Positions 56,671-64,000 of a stretch of DNA of 64,000 bases are shown here, in pieces. The DNA comes from an uncultured Frankiales bacterium. GTDB taxonomy: Bacteria; Actinomycetota; Actinomycetes; Mycobacteriales; SCTD01. The stretch spans positions 1 through 64,000 of the forward strand of contig CAMLIA010000002.1 in the NCBI GenBank assembly GCA_946479905.1. The letters are read 5' to 3'. The position numbers and the translations under genes were made by a program. Every line of letters starts with the position of its first letter. Position 1 is the first letter of the stretch. The notes beneath the pieces are model-generated. The model was not told where the DNA came from. It saw nothing but the letters and a program-made list of their open reading frames with translations, and did not search any database.

Positions 56671-57410
56671 GTGAAGGCAGCCACCGTGACGCCGGCATCC
56701 TCGAGCGCGACCCGCACCCGGCGGGCGAGCGCGGCCGCCCCGGGGGTGTCGCCGTGCACGCACAGCGACCGGGCAGGCACCTCGATCACCGCCCCGGTGA
56801 CGGTGACGACGGTGCCCTCCGTGGCGAGCCGCACCGCTCGTTCGCAGACCTCCCCGATGTCGGACAGCACCGACCCGGGCTCGCTGCGCGACACGAGGCT
56901 CCCGTCGTCGAGGTAGCCGCGGTCGACGAACGCCTCACCGACGGCCAGCGACCTCAGGGACGCGAAGAACGGCGAGCCCACGGCGGCGAGCACGGGCACT
57001 CCCAGGACGTCGGCGGCGTCCGCGACCGCCTTGCCCTGCGCCGGGTGCGAGCTGCAGGCGTGGTACAGCGCGCCGTGCGGCTTCACATAGGACACGGGCA
57101 GGTCGAGCCCCGCCGCGAGCCCCTGCAGCCCACCTGCCTGGTACAGCACGTCGGCGACCAGGTCGTCGTAGGAGACGTCCATGAACCGGCGGCCGAAGCC
57201 GGCCAGGTCGCTGTACGACACCTGCGCCCCGACCGCGACGCCGCGCGCCGCCGCAGTCGCCAGCACGGTCCGGAGCCGGGCGGGGTCGCCGGCGTGGAAG
57301 CCGCACGCGACGTTCGCGCTCGTCACGACCTCGAGCAGCGCCGCGTCGTCGGTGAGCTCCCACCGACCGAAGCCCTCGCCGAGGTCGGCGTTGAGGTCCA
57401 CGGTGGCCAT
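56667..57410 (-). CDS. pxpA: 5-oxoprolinase subunit A
   Basis: 247 aa LamB/YcsF family. MATVDLNADLGEGFGRWELT at the start, ANVACGFHAGDP metal block and YVKPHGALYH. Catalyses 5-oxoproline cleavage together with PxpBC, so the three-gene operon recycles pyroglutamate formed from glutamine or gamma-glutamyl compounds. ATG 57410 fits the family start; ATG 57419 would add three residues. Confidence 0.93.
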   Translation of the reverse strand: MATVDLNADLGEGFGRWELTDDAALLEVVTSANVACGFHAGDPARLRTVLATAAARGVAVGAQVSYSDLAGFGRRFMDVSYDDLVADVLYQAGGLQGLAAGLDLPVSYVKPHGALYHACSSHPAQGKAVADAADVLGVPVLAAVGSPFFASLRSLAVGEAFVDRGYLDDGSLVSRSEPGSVLSDIGEVCERAVRLATEGTVVTVTGAVIEVPARSLCVHGDTPGAAALARRVRVALEDAGVTVAAFT

Positions 57411-57433
57411 GGGTCGCATCGTGCCAGAGACGG

Positions 57434-58696
57434 GTGCGCCAGACTCGTGCCGTGCTCTGCCCTCCCTACGAACGCGGCCACCTCACGGCCGGCATCGTCC
57501 ACATCGGTGTCGGTGGCTTCCACCGGGCCCACCAGGCGAGGTACGTCGACGAGCTGCTGCTCCAGGGCAAGGCGCGCGACTGGGCGATCCTCGGCGTCGG
57601 CGTGCTCCCAGGTGACGCGCGGATGCGGGACGCGCTGCTGGAGCACGACGGCCTCTACACGCTCGTCGTCAAGCACCCGGACGGGACGCACGAGCGGCGC
57701 ATCATCGGGTCGATCCTCGGCATGCTGCTGGCACCCGACGACGTCGACGCCGTCATCGAGCAGCTGGCCGCGCCCAGCACCCGCATCGTCTCGCTGACGG
57801 TCACGGAGGGCGGTTACGCCGGCCGGCAGGAGTGGATGGGGCTGGTCACGGAGTCGCTCGCGCGCAGGAGGGCGCGGGGCATCCCGCCGTACACCGTAAT
57901 GTCCTGCGACAACGTGCCCGGCAACGGGCGCGTCGCGCAGCGGGCGCTGCTGGCGTTCAGCGGCGACGAGGACCTGCTCGCCGGCGTCGCGTTCCCGAGC
58001 AGCATGGTGGACCGGATCACGCCGGTCACCACGCCGGCGGACCGGGAGCTCGCGGAGGACGACTGGCCGGTCGTGTGCGAGCCCTGGTCGCAGTGGGTGC
58101 TCGAGGACGACTTCGGCCTCGGGCGTCCCGCGTTCGAGGACGTCGGTGTCCAGCTCGTCGAGGACGTCGAGCCCTACGAGCTGATGAAGCTGCGGCTGCT
58201 CAACGGCAGCCACCAGGCGATGGCCTACGCGGGGCACCTCGCGGGCCACGTCTACGTGCACGAGGCGTGCGCCGACCCGCGGATCGTCCAGCTGCTCAAG
58301 GGGTTCATGGACGAGGTGACCCCGACGCTGCGGCCGGTGCCCGGGATCGACCTGGACAGCTACCGGGCGTCGCTGCTGGAGCGGTTCGCCAACCCTGCGG
58401 TCCGGGACACGCTGCTCCGGCTGTGCGCCGAGACCACCGCCCGCATCCCACCCTGGCTCGGGCCGGTGATCCAGGAGCAGCTCGACGCGGGGCGACCCGT
58501 GGAGCACCTCGCGCAGGTGGTGGCGTCGTGGCACCGCTACGCCCAGACGTGCGAGGTCGTCGACCAGCAGCGGGACCGGGTCCTCGCCGCGGTCGCCCAG
58601 GACCGGCTGCTCGAGGAGTTCCTGCCGGAGGTCGCGGACGGCGCGTTCCGGGAGGCCTACGAGCGCGCGCGGCTGCAGCTCGCCGACGGGAGCTGA
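57434..58696 (+). CDS. mannitol dehydrogenase family oxidoreductase
   Basis: 420 aa. GIVHIGVGGFHRAHQARYVD (about 20-39) is the N-terminal NAD site; TVMSCDNVPGNGRVAQRALL and ELMKLRLLNGSHQAMAYAG with catalytic Lys form the C-terminal signature. Acts on mannitol, fructuronate, mannonate or altronate type substrates; cannot be told which. About 60 residues shorter than many members. GTG start; divergent from pxpA with 23 bases between. Confidence 0.88.
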   Translation: MRQTRAVLCPPYERGHLTAGIVHIGVGGFHRAHQARYVDELLLQGKARDWAILGVGVLPGDARMRDALLEHDGLYTLVVKHPDGTHERRIIGSILGMLLAPDDVDAVIEQLAAPSTRIVSLTVTEGGYAGRQEWMGLVTESLARRRARGIPPYTVMSCDNVPGNGRVAQRALLAFSGDEDLLAGVAFPSSMVDRITPVTTPADRELAEDDWPVVCEPWSQWVLEDDFGLGRPAFEDVGVQLVEDVEPYELMKLRLLNGSHQAMAYAGHLAGHVYVHEACADPRIVQLLKGFMDEVTPTLRPVPGIDLDSYRASLLERFANPAVRDTLLRLCAETTARIPPWLGPVIQEQLDAGRPVEHLAQVVASWHRYAQTCEVVDQQRDRVLAAVAQDRLLEEFLPEVADGAFREAYERARLQLADGS

Positions 58697-58705
58697 CGGG
58701 TCAGC
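58692..58705. terminator. hairpin between mannitol dehydrogenase and PIG-L genes
   Basis: GCTGAC-GG-GTCAGC, effectively a 5-bp stem with a 4-base loop, containing both convergent stops. Weak. Confidence 0.4.
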
Positions 58706-59513
58706 GCAGTCCTGCGAACAGGTCGGTCTCGACCTCGCCACCGGTCCACGGCGGGCTCACGCGGACGAAGGCCTCCTCGCCGAAGACCTCGGTGAAGACC
58801 TCCATCGGGAAGTGCAGGAAGAAGATGTTCCCGGCCTGGCTGACGTGCGCCTTGAGCGCGTCCATCTTCTGCTGGGCCTGCGCCTTGCACTCGATGACGG
58901 CAGCGACCTCCTCGTCAGGGACGCCGAAGGAGCCCTCGTCCAGCGGCGGCGGCTCCATCCCGGCCTTCTCCATCAGCTCGCGGAAGGCGGCCAGGCCGCT
59001 GCGCCGGAACGTGGGGAAGTAGACCTTCGCGGTCGAGGCGGTGGCCTCGAGCGCAGCCATCGTGATGCGGTGGGCCTGGATGTGGTCGGGGTGCCCGTAG
59101 AAGCCGAAGTCGTCGTAGGTGACGACCACGTCCGGCTGGTACTTCTCCATCAGCGCGATGAGCGGCTTCGCGGCCTCCTCCACGGGGGTCGACCAAAACG
59201 AGCCGGGCGCGTCGTTCTGCGGCCAGCCCTCCATGCCGGAGTCGTGGAAGCCCAGCATCTCGAGGTGGGTGACCCCGAGCACCCGGCAGCTGTCCTCGAG
59301 CTCCCGGGTGCGCAGCGCCACCACCGCTTCGGTGTCGTGGTCGTCACCGTGCCCGGTCTCGCCCGCCTGCACATCGGGGGTGTCGCCGAGCTCCCCGTTG
59401 GTGCAGGTGACGAGCACGGTGCGGACGCCCTCGGCCGAGTACTTGGCGAGGATGCCGCCCGTCGTCGACGCCTCGTCGTCAGGATGCGCGTGCACGGCCA
59501 TCAGGGTGAGCAT
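58701..59513 (-). CDS. mca: PIG-L deacetylase / mycothiol conjugate amidase-like
   Basis: 270 aa. HAHPDDE at 8-14 and FGFYGHPDHIQAHR are the zinc-binding motifs of the LmbE family. TNGELGD and HDSGMEGWPQN also fit mycothiol S-conjugate amidase (Mca) and MshB; Mca cleaves mycothiol adducts during detoxification. It is 10 bases downstream of the nitronate monooxygenase gene, so it should share the KstR-type promoter. MshB is the main alternative. Confidence 0.8.
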   Translation of the reverse strand: MLTLMAVHAHPDDEASTTGGILAKYSAEGVRTVLVTCTNGELGDTPDVQAGETGHGDDHDTEAVVALRTRELEDSCRVLGVTHLEMLGFHDSGMEGWPQNDAPGSFWSTPVEEAAKPLIALMEKYQPDVVVTYDDFGFYGHPDHIQAHRITMAALEATASTAKVYFPTFRRSGLAAFRELMEKAGMEPPPLDEGSFGVPDEEVAAVIECKAQAQQKMDALKAHVSQAGNIFFLHFPMEVFTEVFGEEAFVRVSPPWTGGEVETDLFAGLR

Positions 59514-59523
59514 GGCCAGCAGG

Positions 59524-60654
59524 TTAGACGCCGGCAGCAGCGTTCGCGTCGGTCAGCGTCTGGGTGGCCTCGAGGTACTCGTTGACCCAGCGCTGGATCA
59601 CCGCGGACGTCTTCTCGACCTTCTTGAACTGGCCGACGACCTGACCGACCGGGTTGAAGGCGACGTCGACGGTCTCGTCGGGGTAGCGGGACGTGGCGGC
59701 GACGGCCATCCCGGAGACCATGTACTGCAACGGCATGCCGAGCGGCTCGGGGTTGCCGGGGGTCTCCCACGCGACCGTCCAGTCGTTCTTCAGCATGCGG
59801 GCCGGCTTGCCGGTGAAGGAGCGGCTGCGCACCGTGTCCCGACTGGTGGCCTTGATGTAGGCCTCCTGCTGCTTGGAGGTGTTCTCCGACTCCTCGACCA
59901 TGAGCCACTGCGAGCCGGTCCACGCGCCCTGGCAGCCCAGGGCGAGCGCCGCGGCGATCTGCTGGCCGCTGCCGATGCCACCTGCGCCGAGCACCGGGAT
60001 CGGGGCGACCTCCTTGACCACCTCGGGCCACAGCACGATCGAGCCCACCTCGCCGCAGTGGCCGCCGGCCTCGCCGCCCTGGGCGATGATGATGTCGACC
60101 CCGGCGGCGGCGTGCTTCCTCGCCTGGTGGGCCGAGCCGCAGAGGGCGGCGACCTTGCGGCCGGCCCCGTGGATCAGCTCGATCATGTCGGCGGGCGGGG
60201 TGCCGAGCGCGTTCGCGATCAGCGTCATCTTCGGGTGCTTCAGCGCGATCTCGACCTGAGGCGCCGCCGTGGCCTCGGTCCAGCCGAGCAGCTTCAGCGC
60301 GTCACCGTCGGACTGCTCGACCGGCACGCCGTGGTCGGCGAGCAGCTTCTTCGCGAAGTCGAGGTGGCCCTGGGGGACCATCGACTGGAGCATCTTCGTG
60401 AGCTCCTCGGTGGACATGTTCGCGTCCATGCCCTCGTACTTGTTCGGGATGACGATGTCCACGCCGTAGGTGTGGTCGCCGATGTGCTCGTCGATCCACT
60501 TCAGCTCGATCTCGAGCTGCTCGGGCGTGAAGCCGACCGCCCCCAGGACGCCGAACCCACCCGCCTTGCTCACAGCGACCACCACGTCGCGGCAGTGCGT
60601 GAAGGCGAAGATCGGGAACTCGATGCCGAGCTCGTCGCAGAGGGCGGTGCGCAT
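59524..60654 (-). CDS. nitronate monooxygenase family flavoprotein (Rv1533-like)
   Basis: 376 aa TIM-barrel FMN protein. ELGIEFPIFAFTHCRDVVVA, AGGFGVLGAVG and IIAQGGEAGGHCGEVGSIVL match 2-nitropropane dioxygenase family enzymes and extend to M. tuberculosis Rv1533. The family also contains IpdC, which acts in steroid ring C/D degradation. The upstream KstR-like operator makes a steroid-related job reasonable (inference). GAGGAG ribosome site. Confidence 0.85.
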   Translation of the reverse strand: MRTALCDELGIEFPIFAFTHCRDVVVAVSKAGGFGVLGAVGFTPEQLEIELKWIDEHIGDHTYGVDIVIPNKYEGMDANMSTEELTKMLQSMVPQGHLDFAKKLLADHGVPVEQSDGDALKLLGWTEATAAPQVEIALKHPKMTLIANALGTPPADMIELIHGAGRKVAALCGSAHQARKHAAAGVDIIIAQGGEAGGHCGEVGSIVLWPEVVKEVAPIPVLGAGGIGSGQQIAAALALGCQGAWTGSQWLMVEESENTSKQQEAYIKATSRDTVRSRSFTGKPARMLKNDWTVAWETPGNPEPLGMPLQYMVSGMAVAATSRYPDETVDVAFNPVGQVVGQFKKVEKTSAVIQRWVNEYLEATQTLTDANAAAGV

Positions 60655-60797
60655 GGTTCTCTCCTCAGAAGGTGGCTAGAACACGTTCTACCGCGGTTGC
60701 GGCCGTACGAGCAAGGCGGACGACGTCCCTTGCCCCAGTGCGGGCCCCCGGGGGCCGACGACGGGCATACACTCGCGCCGCCTGAGAGGAGCGCGAC
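60655..60797. other. divergent intergenic region
   Basis: Holds the KstR-type box (60677-60690), an inverted GCAAGG/CCTTGC pair (60711-60716, 60728-60733), a 14-bp palindrome GGCCCCCGGGGGCC (60743-60756), and a TACACT -10-like hexamer (60768-60773) for the radical SAM gene. Confidence 0.45.
60677..60690. promoter_or_regulatory. KstR-type operator
   Basis: TAGAACACGTTCTA is a perfect palindrome fitting the mycobacterial KstR consensus TnnAACnnGTTnnA at all fixed positions. It lies 22 bases before the ATG of the nitronate monooxygenase gene and about 108 bases before the radical SAM start. Confidence 0.75.
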
Positions 60798-62759
60798 GTG
60801 AGGGTCGCCACGCCGCACGACGCCGTCAAGGTCGGGCTGGTGCAGATCAACACGGCCGTCGACTCCTCGCTCTACCTGCCGTACTCCGTGGCCCTGCTCC
60901 AGGCCTACCTCAACGAGCACGCAGAGCGACCGGAGCGCTACAGCTTCGGGCTCCCGATCATCCGGCGGCTGACGCCGAGCGCTGGGGCCCAGGCCCTCGG
61001 GGACGCGGACATCGTGGGCTTCAGCACCTACGTGTGGAACGCGAACCGCAGCCTCGCGATCGCACGTGAGCTCAAGGCGGCACGTCCGGACACGCTCGTC
61101 GTCTTCGGCGGGCCGCACGTGCCGGACGACGCCGAGGAGTTCCTGCGCGCACACGCCTTCATCGACGTCGCCTGTCACGGTGAGGGCGAGCAGGCGTTCC
61201 TCGAGATCGCCGAGGCCTACCCCGACCGGGAGTGGTCGGGCGTCGCGGGCGTGAGCTACCTCGACGCCTCCGGCCGGTTCGTCACCGTGCCGAAGCGGCC
61301 GCGGATCAAGGACCTCGAGCAGGTTCCCTCTCCCTTCCTCACGGGCGTGTTCACGCCGTTGATGGCCTCGCTCCCGGGCACGGCGTGGCGCACGGTCTGG
61401 GAGACGAACCGCGGGTGCCCGTTCAAGTGCACGTTCTGCGACTGGGGGTCGGCGACCGCAGCCCAGGTCAACCGCTTCGAGCTCGACCGCATCGAGGCCG
61501 AGGCCGAGTGGCTCGCCGCCAACCGGATCGACTACGTCTTCATCGGCGACGCGAACTTCGGGATCCTGACGCGCGACGTCGAGATCGCCGAGATGATCGT
61601 CGCGGCCGCGAAGCGGCACGGACACCCGAAGCGGATCCTCGTGCAGCAGACGAAGAACGCGACCGAACGGGCCTACCTGACGATGAAGACGATCGCGGAC
61701 GCCGGGCTGGCCGCCGAGATGAACATCTCCATCCAGACGACCACGCCAGAGGTGCTCGAGGCGATCAAGCGCGAGAACATCTCGCTGGAGACGTACGACG
61801 AGCTCCAGCGGCGGTTCGTGCACGACGGCATACCGACGTTCGTCGACATGATCGTCGGCCTCCCTGCCGAGACGCCGCAGTCGTTCAAGGAGAGCGTCTC
61901 GCGCGTCGTCGAGGGTGGGCAGCACCACCGCGTGCAGTTCCACAACCTGACCGTCCTGCCGAACGCCGAGATGGGCGACCCGGCGTACCAGCGCCGGTAC
62001 GGGCTGAAGACGATCACCAGCAGGATCGTGAACAACCACGGCCCCGCGGACCCGGCTCCCGACGGGATCTACGAGACCCAGGAGCTCGTGATCGCAGCCT
62101 CCTCCTACAGCGAGGCCGGCTGGCGGGACATGCGCTCCTTCGCGTGGTTGACGCTGCTCTACCACCTGCACCGGGTGCTCCAGATGCCGGTCCTGGTCAC
62201 CTGGAAGCTGTCGGGGCTGCCGCTCTGGCGCGTGATCGACGCCCTGGTCGTCGCCGACGCAGACCGGTGCCCGACCCTCGCGGAGATGCGCTCGTTCTGC
62301 CTCGACTTCGCGGACGGCATGCAGCGGGGCGGAGACGAGTACGTGCACTCGGCGGACTGGCTCGACCAGTACTGGACCGTCGACGAGTTCCTGCTGATCC
62401 GGCTGTGCCTCGAGGACCGGCTGTCGGACCTGTACGCCGAGGCCCGTGACACGCTGGCGCCCCTGCTGCCGGCGGCCACCGAGGGGTGGGACCCGGTGGT
62501 CGCGCTCGACGACGCGATCCGCCTCAACGAGGCGAGGATGCGGCATCCGCGGGCCGACGGCCGCGTGCTCGTCGACTGCGACCATGACGTGCACGGGTTC
62601 TGCGAAGCCGTCCTGCGAGGCGAGGAGGCCGAGCTGCGACGCAGCCCGATCCGCTACGAGATCGAGCACCGCCCGGCGGCCGATCTCGACACCTGGCTGC
62701 TCGACATCGTCCGCGACCGTGCAGAGGACAAGCTCGCGGCGGTGGCTCCTGCCCCATGA
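60798..62759 (+). CDS. B12-binding-domain radical SAM protein
   Basis: 653 aa. Cobalamin-binding-like N-terminus (about 10-140: VGFSTYVWNANRSLAIAREL, VFGGPHVPD, CHGEGEQAFLEIAE) then a radical SAM core with C207-x3-C211-x2-C214 in RGCPFKCTFCDWGS, and a long C-terminal helical region. Such enzymes methylate or rearrange unreactive carbons. No close partner gene in cis except the DUF4242 protein 51 bases downstream. Start GTG with an AGAGGA site. The C-terminal extension and context are unlike known hopanoid or antibiotic methylases, so the substrate is open. Confidence 0.88.
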   Translation: MRVATPHDAVKVGLVQINTAVDSSLYLPYSVALLQAYLNEHAERPERYSFGLPIIRRLTPSAGAQALGDADIVGFSTYVWNANRSLAIARELKAARPDTLVVFGGPHVPDDAEEFLRAHAFIDVACHGEGEQAFLEIAEAYPDREWSGVAGVSYLDASGRFVTVPKRPRIKDLEQVPSPFLTGVFTPLMASLPGTAWRTVWETNRGCPFKCTFCDWGSATAAQVNRFELDRIEAEAEWLAANRIDYVFIGDANFGILTRDVEIAEMIVAAAKRHGHPKRILVQQTKNATERAYLTMKTIADAGLAAEMNISIQTTTPEVLEAIKRENISLETYDELQRRFVHDGIPTFVDMIVGLPAETPQSFKESVSRVVEGGQHHRVQFHNLTVLPNAEMGDPAYQRRYGLKTITSRIVNNHGPADPAPDGIYETQELVIAASSYSEAGWRDMRSFAWLTLLYHLHRVLQMPVLVTWKLSGLPLWRVIDALVVADADRCPTLAEMRSFCLDFADGMQRGGDEYVHSADWLDQYWTVDEFLLIRLCLEDRLSDLYAEARDTLAPLLPAATEGWDPVVALDDAIRLNEARMRHPRADGRVLVDCDHDVHGFCEAVLRGEEAELRRSPIRYEIEHRPAADLDTWLLDIVRDRAEDKLAAVAPAP

Positions 62760-62798
62760 GCGCCCTGGCAACGGCTGCGACGGGCCGGGACACCGCGC

Positions 62799-62804
62799 TA
62801 CCCT
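62799..62804 (+). promoter_or_regulatory. -10 element of DUF4242 gene
   Basis: TACCCT, 6 bases before GTG 62811; leaderless spacing. Confidence 0.55.
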
Positions 62805-62810
62805 CGTGCC

Positions 62811-63095
62811 GTGCCCAAGTACATGATCGTGCGCAGCTTCGAGTGCCTCGAGGAAGAGCTGCCCAGCATCGGCCGCCGCTCGCGCGAGCTCATCGAGCAG
62901 CAGTTCGCGGAGATCGTGTGGGAGCACAGCCACGTCGTCGTCGACGACGAGGGAAACGTCCGCACGTTCTGCGTCTACCAGGCTCCTGACGAGAAGGCGC
63001 TGCTCGCGCACTCGAAGCTGCTCGGGATGCACAGCATCGAGTCGATCGACGAGATCTCCGGCGACGTCACGCCGGCGGACTTCCCGCCCGTCTGA
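62811..63095 (+). CDS. DUF4242-like small protein
   Basis: 94 aa. PKYMIVRSFECLEEELPSIG, WEHSHVVVDDEGNVRTFCVY and APDEKALLAHSKLLGM make the DUF4242 ferredoxin-like pattern. Members are proposed to bind metal (His-x-His/Cys). The GTG start is supported by a leaderless promoter. The last 29 bases overlap the convergent ATPase gene. Confidence 0.78.
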   Translation: MPKYMIVRSFECLEEELPSIGRRSRELIEQQFAEIVWEHSHVVVDDEGNVRTFCVYQAPDEKALLAHSKLLGMHSIESIDEISGDVTPADFPPV

Positions 63096-64000
63096 CGTCC
63101 GGCGCGTGCAGCGACGCCGCTGCCGCGAGCCCGAGCTGACGCCGGACCGCACGACGGCGGTCGGTGTCCTCTGCCGGGATCAGGCCGAGCGCCTCGCGGT
63201 AGAGGAACACCGCGTGCTGCTTGGCCCAGCCGCGGTCGGCCACCTCGGCTGCCCGCAGCAGGTGCTCCACGGCGCGCTCGTGGTCGCCGGCGGCCAGCCA
63301 GTGCCGTGCCAGCGCGCCGATCGCCTCGCTGGAGTCGCCTGACGTGCGTTCGAAGAACTCCGCCACCACCGTGTGCCGGCGCACGCGCTCGGCTCGCGAC
63401 AGCATGTCGTAGCCGACCTCGCGGATCAGCGCGTGGGTGAACCCGAACTGGTGCTTGCCCTCGAAGATGGAGCTCGTCTCGCGGTGGATGAGGTCGCGAC
63501 GCTCGAGCTGGTCGAGCAACCGCGGCAGATCGTCAGCGCCTTCGTCCAGCGCCTGCAGGGCATCGAGCCAGAACACCCGACCCACGACAGCGGCGTTCAG
63601 CAGCAGCGCGCGCTCGGCCGGCGGTAGCGCGTCGAGGCGGGCGGCCACGATCTCGCGGATGTTCGTCGGCAGCCGCCCGGGCGCGAGCTCGCCGATGCTC
63701 GCCGTGAGCTGCGAGATGAACAACGGGTTGCCCTCGGCGGTCTGGAGCACCGCCTCGGCCCGCTGGTCGTCGCCGATGCGGCGGCGGACCAGCTCCCTCG
63801 CGTCCGCCTCACCCAGCGGACCGAGGGTCATGCCCAGGAACTCCGGAGCGCCGGCGCCCCAGTCCGGGCGCGCGTCGAACAGCTGGGGACGGGCCAGCGT
63901 CACGATGCAGACCGGCACGTCGCGCATCAGGCAGGCGAGCTCGAGGACGAGGTCGAGCAGGCTCGCATCGGCCCAGTGGGCATCCTCGAACACGAGGATC
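63067..64000 (-). CDS. AAA-ATPase/TPR-type regulator, C-terminal part (partial at window edge)
   Basis: At least 311 codons; the 5' end is beyond the window. It opens with the Walker B region ILVFEDAHWAD, then RPQLFD, LGPLGEADARELVRRRIGDD, the sensor/winged-helix-like EGNPLFI and NAAVVGRVFWLDALQAL, and tetratricopeptide-like helices (ALARHWLAAGDHERAVEHLL). This is the arrangement of class III adenylate cyclase-ATPase fusions or LuxR-LAL regulators; without the N-terminus I cannot choose. No HTH is present at the C-terminus, favouring the cyclase type. Confidence 0.82.
   Translation of the reverse strand, partial: ILVFEDAHWADASLLDLVLELACLMRDVPVCIVTLARPQLFDARPDWGAGAPEFLGMTLGPLGEADARELVRRRIGDDQRAEAVLQTAEGNPLFISQLTASIGELAPGRLPTNIREIVAARLDALPPAERALLLNAAVVGRVFWLDALQALDEGADDLPRLLDQLERRDLIHRETSSIFEGKHQFGFTHALIREVGYDMLSRAERVRRHTVVAEFFERTSGDSSEAIGALARHWLAAGDHERAVEHLLRAAEVADRGWAKQHAVFLYREALGLIPAEDTDRRRAVRRQLGLAAAASLHAPDVRRAGSPPA

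Noticed and set aside
60570..63152. An 860-codon open frame on the minus strand across the radical SAM gene
   Set aside because: Composition is His/Arg/Val/Glu-rich shadow typical of antisense frames in high-GC DNA; the plus strand carries clear radical SAM motifs.

Overview
The window is high-GC actinobacterial DNA, judged by very high third-position GC, frequent GTG/TTG starts, four-base stop/start overlaps and a mycothiol and F420 gene complement. Mycothiol- and F420-linked families (PIG-L/Mca-type amidase, MDMPI-fold protein, LLM oxidoreductase), a GlnA2/GlnE pair, an MptB-like mannosyltransferase and CYP51, CYP123 and CYP142-like P450s all point to Actinomycetota. No rRNA, tRNA, CRISPR array, IS element or prophage was recognised. 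No gene-free stretch exceeds about 145 bases.

Layout. 1-640: ACP plus holo-ACP synthase (minus strand). 755-7106: glnA2, glutamine amidotransferase, GNAT, glnE and an alpha/beta hydrolase, mostly overlapping. 7096-14558: cell-envelope genes (polytopic membrane protein, SGNH hydrolase, MptB-like mannosyltransferase, acyltransferase 3, secreted GH25 muramidase with three repeats, NlpC-like protein). 14624-19790: SDR-like reductase, VOC protein, long-chain acyl-CoA synthetase and several uncharacterised small proteins. 19801-27846: a flavin dehydrogenase diverging from a Liv-type ABC transporter operon, around a control region with an exact match to the KstR2 box.

27880-45245 is the core of the window: about 17 kb of same-strand, mostly overlapping genes. 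It contains a complete counterpart of the M. tuberculosis Rv0762c-Rv0771 CYP51 cluster (TetR, CYP123, SDR, CYP51, ferredoxin, SnoaL-like, AldA, SDR, HIBADH-like, CMD), extended by a 3-ketosteroid dehydrogenase-like flavoprotein, a CYP142-like P450, crotonase, APH-like kinase, LLM oxidoreductase, SDR and a FadD19-like ligase. The genes read as a sterol-nucleus and side-chain modification pathway: import, C14 demethylation, ring A dehydrogenation, terminal side-chain hydroxylation, CoA activation and beta-oxidation. Two small palindromic elements interrupt junctions that would otherwise overlap. A DUF3556 membrane protein, an MDMPI protein, a crotonase and a DUF35/thiolase pair follow to 50167.

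50247-64000 is mixed: YCII plus ECF42-type sigma factor, adenylate kinase, coiled-coil and CsbD-like proteins, rmlA with an apparent ATC start, a 33-aa conserved membrane protein, the 5-oxoprolinase genes pxpABC, a mannitol dehydrogenase family enzyme, a PIG-L amidase and nitronate monooxygenase behind an exact KstR-type box, a B12-binding radical SAM protein, a DUF4242 protein, and the C-terminal part of a cyclase/LuxR-type ATPase running off the right edge. Several genes carry a -10 hexamer 5-8 bases before the start codon, indicating leaderless transcripts; this fixed a number of starts. Family names come from recognising motifs by eye and from memory of homologues; no database search was run.
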